The notes beneath the pieces are model-generated. The model worked only from the letters and a program-made list of their open reading frames with translations, searched no databases and was not told where the DNA came from. Below are positions 1-5,294 of a stretch of 5,294 nucleotides of DNA, piece after piece. How positions within the stretch are numbered: position 1 is the stretch's first letter; every line of letters starts with the position of its first letter. Origin of the DNA: an uncultured Lachnospira sp. (GTDB taxonomy: Bacteria > Bacillota > Clostridia > Lachnospirales > Lachnospiraceae). The translations under genes and the position numbers were made by a program. The DNA lies in assembly GCA_947169835.1 (NCBI GenBank), contig CAMVRH010000072.1, positions 1 to 5,294 on the forward strand, in the 5' to 3' direction.

Positions 1-22
1 GTCTTTAGACCCCTGATTTTTC
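1..22 (-). terminator. Probable terminator after the 28-897 gene, cut by the left edge
   Basis: Beyond the TAA at 28-30 the minus strand reads AAAAATCAGGGGTCTAAAGAC and the window ends. This looks like the A-rich left arm and loop of an intrinsic hairpin: GTCT and AGAC already pair across AA at the edge. If the next bases were CCCTGATTTTT, the hairpin would be complete. The missing arm is an inference. Confidence 0.5.
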
Positions 23-27
23 AACTT

Positions 28-897
28 TTAATATTCCTCTATCACCGTCCAAGCAATACCGGCTGTGTCCACACTAACGTGGCACGCAATACTACACGAT
101 AACGGTGCGTAGTAAACTTCATAACCAGGGAATTCATCTTTTACTCTGTTAAGCCATTCGTCTTTGTCTTCCTCTTTAGTGAATGTTCCAGATACACATA
201 GGCTAAGTCTTTCCTTAGGATATTCTGAGAAGCGTTCTGCCAAATCAGTTCTAGCTGCTTCTATCATTTTGTTATAGGCTGCTTTCATTCCTCTAACTTT
301 TGCAAAAGCATCTAACTTCTCACCTTGAATAGTAAGCACTGGCTTAATGTTCATAGCTGTAGCAATCAATGCTGCTGTAGGTGTAACACGTCCACTCTTC
401 TTCAAATACTTAAGTGATTGAACTGTAATATAAATACTTGAGTTAAACGCATTAGCCTCTAGTGCTTCTTTTACTTCCTTACCATTCTTGCCCTTTGCTA
501 CTAGCTTCTTAGCATCGTAAACTGAATCACGAAGTGTAACTGAGATTCTGTGGTTATCAACTACGTGAATCTTTCCATCGTACTCTTCAGCAAACTGTGA
601 AGCAGTATGGCATGATCCTGACAAACCACTAGACATAGGAATGTAAACTATCTCATCATATCCTTCTTCTAAAATGTTGTCCCAAAACTCTAGCAAGTCT
701 TTAAGAAGTGGTTGAGCAGTCATTACATCCTTTTCGGCAATAAGAGCTTCGTATAGTTGCTCGTTGTTAATAGTCTCGCCCTCTAAGAACTCTTCACCGT
801 CCACAATCACAGGCATAGGAAGCACGAATATTCCGTTTTCTTTCCCCTCTTGTACTGTGATACCACTGTTGGTATCCGTCATAATAGCTGTTTTCAT
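28..897 (-). CDS. DegV family fatty-acid-binding protein (FakB-like), paralog 1
   Basis: Complete 289-residue protein of usual DegV length. The family binds one fatty acid between two alpha/beta domains; characterised members (FakB) present it in the cytosol to the kinase FakA, giving acyl-phosphate for phospholipid synthesis. Family landmarks in order: N-terminal strand with TDTNSGI (residues 7-13, canonical TDS), TAQP (60-63, usually TSQP), SSGLSGS (89-95, the carboxylate-binding loop), KKSGRV (166-171), NIKP (183-186), KVRG (200-203) and the C-terminal histidine H273. The first Met is chosen because the MKTAIMTD strand begins the fold. Its AAGGA ribosome site lies only 4 bases from the ATG. 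The gene follows the other degV-like gene by 59 bases and is probably co-transcribed with it. Oddity: the usual HxGPG after the C-terminal histidine reads CHVSVDTAG, so the Gly-Pro-Gly is missing. Family assignment is secure; ligand and FakA partnership are inferred. Confidence 0.93.
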   Translation of the reverse strand: MKTAIMTDTNSGITVQEGKENGIFVLPMPVIVDGEEFLEGETINNEQLYEALIAEKDVMTAQPLLKDLLEFWDNILEEGYDEIVYIPMSSGLSGSCHTASQFAEEYDGKIHVVDNHRISVTLRDSVYDAKKLVAKGKNGKEVKEALEANAFNSSIYITVQSLKYLKKSGRVTPTAALIATAMNIKPVLTIQGEKLDAFAKVRGMKAAYNKMIEAARTDLAERFSEYPKERLSLCVSGTFTKEEDKDEWLNRVKDEFPGYEVYYAPLSCSIACHVSVDTAGIAWTVIEEY

Positions 898-901
898 TAT
901 A

Positions 902-906
902 TCCTT
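902..906 (-). promoter_or_regulatory. Ribosome binding site of the 28-897 gene, short spacing
   Basis: On the minus strand AAGGA is followed by TATA and then the ATG, a gap of only 4 bases. It is weaker and closer than the AGGAGG site of the upstream paralog, which suggests less efficient independent initiation. The next Met (codon 6) would remove the first beta strand of the DegV fold, so the first ATG is still preferred. Confidence 0.55.
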
Positions 907-911
907 ATAAT

Positions 912-943
912 CTGAGCCCTGTCCGTTTTATATAAACGCTCAG
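912..943 (-). repeat. Nested inverted repeat between the two DegV genes
   Basis: CTGAGC (912-917) and GCTCAG (938-943) are perfect inverted repeats. A second inverted repeat, CGTTT (924-928) and AAACG (934-938), sits inside them and shares one base with the right arm. Either could form a modest hairpin in the intergenic RNA. No T-run follows on the minus strand (ATTATAAGG comes next), so it does not look like an intrinsic terminator. It might be an RNA-stability or processing hairpin, or chance. Confidence 0.35.
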
Positions 944-956
944 TTTGATTCCTTTC

Positions 957-1844
957 TTAATCTACTCTCTCGTCGCCCCAGAAGAATAGTGCAACAGTAC
1001 CTGGGCCTGTGTGGCATCCAATAGTAGCGCCAATCTCATAAATTTGAACTCCACCATTCAAATTAGGCAAAGCCTCCTCAATCTTATCAGCTAATGCTCT
1101 AGCATCGTCATAGCAACCAGCCTGTGAGATAAAACATTTGCCAGAATAGTCTTTGCCATCTTGTACATGCTCAAGCATCACTTCCAAAGTTCTTTTAATA
1201 ACCTTTTTCTTTCCGCGAACCTTTTCACGAGGAGCTAGTTTTCCTTCGAAGTCCACGTTTAGAAGTGGGCAAATACCAAGTAGGTTACCAACAAAACCTG
1301 AAGTCTTTGAAACACGACCTCCCTTTATAAAGAAAGTAAGATCTGTTGTAAAGAACCAGTGATGCATTCTCTTCTTGTTTGTCTCAATCCAAGATTTCAA
1401 CTCTTCAATATCAGCACCGTTGTCTCTCATATCTGCCAAAGTATCAATAACCAAACCGAAACCTGCTGAAGCTGCATATGAGTCAACTACATAAAGTTTT
1501 CTGTCTGGATATTCTTCCTTCAACTCCTGTGCTGCTACACATGCAGAGTTGTATGTACCAGAGATTCCGCTAGAAAGTGCAATGTGTAAAACATCTTTTC
1601 CTTCCTCGAGGAATCCTTTGAAGAAGTCTAAGTACTGCTGAACAGTAACTTGAGATGTTTTAGCATCTTCACCGTCCAACATTCTCTTGAATAATTCTTC
1701 CTGAGAAATGCTTAGACCCATATCATCAGCATATGTATCCTCTCCCAACTGAACGTGGAAAGATACATATGGAATGTTTCTCTCTTTCAAGTATTCGTTT
1801 GTCAAATCAACTGTCGAACAACATGTTAATACAAATTCGCTCAT
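957..1844 (-). CDS. DegV family fatty-acid-binding protein (FakB-like), paralog 2
   Basis: Complete 295-residue DegV protein, first gene of the presumed two-gene unit. Predicted role: cytosolic fatty-acid carrier that could present its ligand to a FakA-type kinase. Landmarks in order: N-terminal strand ending in TCCSTVDL (residues 7-14), where most relatives have TDS; TSQV (63-66, canonical TSQP); SSGISGTYNSA (91-101), the loop whose serines contact the carboxylate; KGGRVSK (174-180); GICPLL (190-195), with Cys in place of the common Lys of NIKP; KVRG (208-211); and an intact C-terminal GCHTGPG (276-282). The start is well supported: AGGAGG lies 6 bases before the ATG, and an extended -10 promoter lies just upstream. 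The TCCS start resembles a subgroup I recall from Lachnospiraceae DegV proteins. The paralog at 28-897 has drifted at different ligand-site positions, so distinct lipids are possible. Family secure; ligand unknown. Confidence 0.94.
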   Translation of the reverse strand: MSEFVLTCCSTVDLTNEYLKERNIPYVSFHVQLGEDTYADDMGLSISQEELFKRMLDGEDAKTSQVTVQQYLDFFKGFLEEGKDVLHIALSSGISGTYNSACVAAQELKEEYPDRKLYVVDSYAASAGFGLVIDTLADMRDNGADIEELKSWIETNKKRMHHWFFTTDLTFFIKGGRVSKTSGFVGNLLGICPLLNVDFEGKLAPREKVRGKKKVIKRTLEVMLEHVQDGKDYSGKCFISQAGCYDDARALADKIEEALPNLNGGVQIYEIGATIGCHTGPGTVALFFWGDERVD

Positions 1845-1850
1845 AATAAT

Positions 1851-1856
1851 CCTCCT
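1851..1856 (-). promoter_or_regulatory. Strong ribosome binding site of the 957-1844 gene
   Basis: AGGAGG on the minus strand lies 6 bases before the ATG (spacer ATTATT). It is a near-ideal Bacillota Shine-Dalgarno sequence and fixes the start codon at 1844. Confidence 0.85.
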
Positions 1857-1881
1857 AAAATTGCTTTCATACCCTTGCGTA

Positions 1882-1910
1882 AGTATACCATATAATGAAT
1901 TTTATATCTA
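1882..1910 (-). promoter_or_regulatory. Probable sigma-A promoter of the DegV gene pair
   Basis: On the minus strand TATACT (1887-1882) matches 5 of 6 bases of the -10 consensus and is preceded by TGG, giving an extended -10 (TGnTATACT). Seventeen bases upstream, TAGATA (1910-1905) matches 4 of 6 bases of TTGACA. Initiation would fall near 1875, leaving a leader of about 30 bases that carries AGGAGG. The position, between the transporter terminator and the DegV start, supports it. I see no clear operator or riboswitch in this short leader. Confidence 0.65.
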
Positions 1911-1915
1911 TTCTC

Positions 1916-1954
1916 AATAAAAAATGGACACCAGCACTTCACTGGTGTCCATTT
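1916..1954 (-). terminator. Rho-independent terminator of the ABC transporter gene
   Basis: A perfect 13-bp inverted repeat, AAATGGACACCAG (1922-1934) and CTGGTGTCCATTT (1942-1954), encloses a 7-base loop. On the minus strand the stem runs straight into TTTTTTATT (1924-1916). It begins 16 bases past the TAG stop of the transporter gene, as expected for an intrinsic terminator of that transcript. Read on the plus strand it lacks a proper T-run (ATTTATG), so it appears to work in one direction only. Confidence 0.92.
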
Positions 1955-1970
1955 ATGTTGTTATGTAAAC

Positions 1971-4900
1971 CTATTCGCTTCTAAGAGCAATAACAGGGTC
2001 CTGACGCGCCGCTTTCTTCGCAGGAATCAATCCACCTAACAGCGTCAAAACAATACTAATCAAAATAAGTATTAGTGCCGAGTCAAATGGCAAATATGCC
2101 GTCATATCTATTCCATCACCCAAATACCTAATTATCATATTCATAGGGATTAATAAAATATTTGTGATTATAATTCCTAGGACACCGGCCAGCGCTCCTA
2201 CTATAAATGTCTCCGCATTAAATACATTCGAGACATTCCTCTTCGAAGCTCCAATAGCACGAAGCACACCAATCTCCTTCTTTCGCTCAAGCACACTTAT
2301 ATAGGTAATAACTCCTATCATAATAGAAGAAACTACCAACGAAATTCCGACAAACGCAATCAATATATAACTGAGCGCGTTAACAATTTTTGTAACAGAA
2401 CTCATCAAAGTTCCCACTATATCAGTATAGGCAATGGTCTTTCTCTTCTGACCACTAGCCTTCATCTTCCTATTATAATCTTTAATTAGTCCACCCAATT
2501 TGTCTTTGCTCTCAAAACTCTTTGGATAAAGTTTGATTTCAAAAGGTTCACTCTTGTTTGCGTAACCTAGATTCTTCATATTCTGCTCGTATGTCGTAAT
2601 CTCTTTAGACATAAGCGAGCTCATCAAATCCTCTAGCTCTTTCTTTCCGGATTTCATCTTGAACGCGCTCGCCAAAGCACCCGGATCAAACTTGAACACA
2701 TCTTTAAGACTATTTGAGAATCCAGTCATGGAAGCAGCCATCGATTTTTGAATAGATTTTGTATCCACCATACTACTTACTATCTTGTTAATCTTCTTTG
2801 AAGCTTCATCAGAAGATAGATATTTTCTAAAGCCTCTCATCACGCTGTTCATTGTGGCTAGTTTATGTTTCTTAGCATATTGGTTGTAGCCATTCATAAG
2901 TTTAGTTACCAACTTATTAAAGTCCATACTTGATGGGTCAATCTTTGGCATATACTCTTGCATAGCCTCAGCCAAAAGAGCCTGCGCTTCCTGAGAGCCT
3001 AGATACTCATTTAAATATGTACTAATCTTTGTAACATCCTTGTATCCCTTCTTATTAATATAAGATTGGAAACCAGACATCACCTTCGTCAAAATCTTTA
3101 TCATAGCCTGGCCATCCATGCTGGCTCCAGACTTCTTAATGATGCTAGCCATCTCACTTTGAATAATCTTGGCAGCCTCAGGTGAACTCATATATTTTTC
3201 AAAGCCACTTGATAGATCGTCAAAGGTATCCTTGTTATGCTTCTTTGCATAAGACTGATATCCTTTCATCAAATCAGCAAACAACTTTTCAAGTTCCTTC
3301 TGACTAGTATTCTTTCCAGCATTCTTAAATATGTCACCTACAGAATTTGCATCAAATCCCATAGAATTGAAATCAAGTGAATTCATGTCGAAAGCAAAAA
3401 TCTTCTTCATCGCATCCGAATTGACAGAAAATAGTTTTGTGAAATCAACGCCGCCCTTTTTCCCTACATCGTCAAACTTCTTGCCAGTGAATACATTTAT
3501 CTTCTTGCGCTTCAACTGATCTTTTACTACTTCGCTACTAGCCGCTCTATCTATTACACCATTTACCAAATCTGATGTGTAATAAATTCCTGCCATAAGC
3601 ATTTTGGCGGAGGCATCTTTTTTGGCAGAAACTACGCCCACTATCTTAATTGGACGACTCTTTGCCACGAGTTTCTTCATATATTTACTGTTGTCCTTTT
3701 TAGATGCCCATACTTTGTACTTTTTGTCGTACTTGTAGCACTTGTATGAATCAACTAGTTTAAACTCCATTCCGATAAAGTCCTTAAAGTTAAAACTATG
3801 TTTCTTTTTACTTATCTTAATTTTCTTGCCACTAGAGTAAGCCTTGATTGCTTTTTCTAACTCCTTCGCATCCTTAATACCCAAAGAATAAAGCACGCGG
3901 TCCGAAACATTATTGTTTTCTGAAAGAACGAGCACTAACTCATCTTCCTTTTCTGGCCAGCGACCAGCTCTTACTGCATACTGTGTTTTGTAGAGTCCTT
4001 CTTCATCTGGAAGTTTGAAGAAGTTGTTAAAAGACATACCCATATTGGCAGCCATAGATGAATATGAGTCCGTCACTCCCATAGACTCGTATGCCTTCTC
4101 AGGATTTACTTGCCTAATCTTATTCTTATCAGACTCTTTATAAATAAGAGGAACTACATTGTATGCATACTCGACAGCCTTTGCATATTTGTCAAAGGTC
4201 TTTTGATTTGCCTCAATATGACCCTTAAAAGCTTTAAGATCATTTGTTTTAATATTCGAAAAAGTATTAGTGATAGTTCTAAGTTCGCGAACCTCTTTGT
4301 CGCCCTTTTTACGTTTGCCCATTGTATCTTGGGTTTCCTTGAGCATAGCCGTGAAATCCATATTCGTTTTCATTATATGAATAGGATACTCCGACAAAGT
4401 ATCTTCCTCTAACCTATCAATGTGCTCATTAACACCATTCGACAGCGACAAAATAAGTGCAATTCCAATAATGCCAATAGAACCTGCAAACGCAACTAAG
4501 ATAGTTCTAGCCTTCTTCGTCAAAAGGTTAGAAAAACTCAATCCCAAAGCAGTCGCAAAATTCATTGACGCTTTTTTCTTGCGACCCTTATGAACAGTCT
4601 TTGCTCCTAAATCATTTGTCTTGGAAATATTTTTTTCAGATGTTCTTTCATCTTGTAATTCTGCATTAACTAATGATGCTCTTTTTTCTTCTTCTGTAGG
4701 AGCATCTGAATCTGAAACTATTTTTCCATCTTCTATATTTACAATTCTAGTTGCATACTTTTCTGCAAGCTGTGGATTGTGAGTAACCATTACAACTAGA
4801 CGATCTTTCGCCACTTCTTTAAGCAAGTCCATAACCTGAACGCTGGTAGTACTATCAAGCGCACCAGTAGGCTCATCCGCTAGCAAAATGTCAGGGTCAT

Positions 4901-5294
4901 TAACTAGTGCACGTGCAATAGCAACACGCTGCATCTGTCCACCAGATAGCTGGTTAGGTTTTTTCTTTGCATGATCTCGTAGTCCAACCTGTTTAAGAAC
5001 CTTTAGAGCCCTCTTCTTTCTCTCCCACTTGCTGACACCAGAAATAGTCAGAGCAAGTTCTACATTTGCTAGAACTGTCTGGTGAGAAATCAAGTTGTAA
5101 CTTTGAAAAACAAAACCGATAGCGTGATTTCTATAAGTGTCCCAATCTCTATCCTTGTAGTTTTTGGTAGAGACACCATTAATAATCAAATCTCCACTAT
5201 CGTATCTATCCAAGCCACCGATAATATTAAGCATAGTAGTTTTTCCAGAACCACTAGGTCCTAGAATAGCTACAAACTCGTTGTCGCGGAAATC
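1971..5294 (-). CDS. ABC transporter ATPase-permease fusion (MacB/FtsX type), 5' end cut by the window
   Basis: Partial: 1107 residues visible, numbered here from the edge codon; about 20-30 N-terminal residues lie outside. ATPase: Walker [10 protein letters not shown] (12-20), Q-loop Gln64, signature LSGGQ (116-120), Walker B ILLADE (136-141), D-loop GALD (144-147), H-loop His172. All catalytic motifs are intact and of LolD/MacB type. A charged linker (about 195-245) leads to helix 1 (about 265-287), a lysine-rich external region of about 680 residues, then helices 2-4 (about 973-1000, 1028-1055, 1071-1091). The FtsX-type loop [11 protein letters not shown] (1007-1017) follows helix 2, and the C-terminus ([15 protein letters not shown]) is typical. 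Such proteins act as dimers that couple ATP hydrolysis to movement of the external domain, exporting or extracting peptides, antibiotics or lipids, or activating surface enzymes. The external region far exceeds the roughly 230 residues of MacB and holds three tandem repeats. Substrate unknown. An ATG at 5234 lies inside the ATPase just after Walker A and is not the true start. Confidence 0.93.
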   Translation of the reverse strand, partial: DFRDNEFVAILGPSGSGKTTMLNIIGGLDRYDSGDLIINGVSTKNYKDRDWDTYRNHAIGFVFQSYNLISHQTVLANVELALTISGVSKWERKKRALKVLKQVGLRDHAKKKPNQLSGGQMQRVAIARALVNDPDILLADEPTGALDSTTSVQVMDLLKEVAKDRLVVMVTHNPQLAEKYATRIVNIEDGKIVSDSDAPTEEEKRASLVNAELQDERTSEKNISKTNDLGAKTVHKGRKKKASMNFATALGLSFSNLLTKKARTILVAFAGSIGIIGIALILSLSNGVNEHIDRLEEDTLSEYPIHIMKTNMDFTAMLKETQDTMGKRKKGDKEVRELRTITNTFSNIKTNDLKAFKGHIEANQKTFDKYAKAVEYAYNVVPLIYKESDKNKIRQVNPEKAYESMGVTDSYSSMAANMGMSFNNFFKLPDEEGLYKTQYAVRAGRWPEKEDELVLVLSENNNVSDRVLYSLGIKDAKELEKAIKAYSSGKKIKISKKKHSFNFKDFIGMEFKLVDSYKCYKYDKKYKVWASKKDNSKYMKKLVAKSRPIKIVGVVSAKKDASAKMLMAGIYYTSDLVNGVIDRAASSEVVKDQLKRKKINVFTGKKFDDVGKKGGVDFTKLFSVNSDAMKKIFAFDMNSLDFNSMGFDANSVGDIFKNAGKNTSQKELEKLFADLMKGYQSYAKKHNKDTFDDLSSGFEKYMSSPEAAKIIQSEMASIIKKSGASMDGQAMIKILTKVMSGFQSYINKKGYKDVTKISTYLNEYLGSQEAQALLAEAMQEYMPKIDPSSMDFNKLVTKLMNGYNQYAKKHKLATMNSVMRGFRKYLSSDEASKKINKIVSSMVDTKSIQKSMAASMTGFSNSLKDVFKFDPGALASAFKMKSGKKELEDLMSSLMSKEITTYEQNMKNLGYANKSEPFEIKLYPKSFESKDKLGGLIKDYNRKMKASGQKRKTIAYTDIVGTLMSSVTKIVNALSYILIAFVGISLVVSSIMIGVITYISVLERKKEIGVLRAIGASKRNVSNVFNAETFIVGALAGVLGIIITNILLIPMNMIIRYLGDGIDMTAYLPFDSALILILISIVLTLLGGLIPAKKAARQDPVIALRSE
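2739..3296 (-). repeat. Three tandem ~62-residue repeats in the transporter external region
   Basis: Protein-level repeats covering visible residues 667-729, 730-790 and 791-852 (unit lengths 63, 61 and about 62). Each has a first motif, LMKGYQSY / VMSGFQSY / LMNGYNQY. Exactly 22 residues after the aromatic at its fifth position comes a second motif, KYMSSPEA / EYLGSQEA / KYLSSDEA, with an aromatic (F or Y) in the intervening GF or TY segment. The 33-residue cores align without gaps. The units look mostly alpha-helical, judging by amphipathic spacing and few prolines or glycines. The DNA copies are well diverged, so this is an old duplication and not a recent or slipping repeat. I do not recognise the unit as a named domain. 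Confidence 0.8.

Noticed and set aside
896..924. Possible promoter with a perfect TATAAT (minus strand 901-896) before paralog 1
   Set aside because: The TATAAT overlaps the start codon, so transcripts would begin inside the gene and lose the first strand of the fold; the -35 (CGGACA, 18-base spacer) is poor.
1153..1362. Plus-strand open frame of 69 codons
   Set aside because: It lies entirely antisense to the well-supported DegV gene 957-1844 and has no ribosome site or family resemblance.
1891..1896. Plus-strand TATAAT that could be a rightward promoter
   Set aside because: There is no -35 at a suitable distance (TTGCGT is only 10 bases away, TTGCTT 24), and it would transcribe only antisense to the transporter gene.
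3331..3519. Plus-strand open frame of 62 codons
   Set aside because: It is antisense inside the transporter external region and shows no recognisable protein.
4110..4412. Plus-strand open frame of 100 codons, rich in hydrophobic residues
   Set aside because: It looks membrane-like only because it is the complement of lysine-rich codons in the transporter gene; no family resemblance or promoter seen.
5232..5234. ATG as start codon of the transporter
   Set aside because: The frame stays open to the window edge and encodes the Walker A motif just upstream, so this Met is internal.
5082..5264. Plus-strand open frame of 60 codons
   Set aside because: It is the complement of the Walker A and Q-loop coding region of the ATPase.

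Overview
The window looks like a stretch of chromosome from an AT-rich Bacillota (Firmicutes), probably a clostridial or Lachnospiraceae-type anaerobe. This rests on codon use, AGGAGG-type ribosome binding sites, and the families present: two DegV proteins of the kind common in that group and a Gram-positive ATPase/FtsX-permease fusion. The genus cannot be fixed from the sequence alone. All three genes read leftwards on the minus strand. I see no RNA gene, mobile element, CRISPR array or origin.

Right part (1971-5294): a very large ABC transporter polypeptide, cut by the right edge of the window. It carries a MacB/LolD-type ATPase domain, a charged linker and an FtsX/MacB-type four-helix permease. 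Between transmembrane helices 1 and 2 lies an unusually large lysine-rich external region of about 680 residues. Inside that region are three diverged tandem repeats of about 60 residues, flanked by a second pair of related segments. This is the most interesting structure in the window. A strong rho-independent terminator (1916-1954) ends this transcript.

Middle and left part (28-1910): immediately past the terminator is a plausible sigma-A promoter with an extended -10 (about 1882-1910). It drives a gene for a 295-residue DegV protein (957-1844). After a 59-base gap without a convincing terminator comes a second gene, for a 289-residue DegV protein (28-897). The two are diverged paralogs and probably form one transcription unit. 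DegV proteins bind a fatty acid; where characterised (FakB), they present it to the kinase FakA for phosphorylation. The pair differs at the sites that normally contact the ligand headgroup, so they may bind different lipids. The left edge shows what looks like half of another terminator hairpin, which would end this unit.

How the genes work together: the DegV pair belongs to fatty-acid or phospholipid metabolism. The transporter is probably a mechanotransmission or exporter-type envelope machine. The terminator and promoter between them argue that they are separate transcription units, so a shared function is not shown by the sequence.
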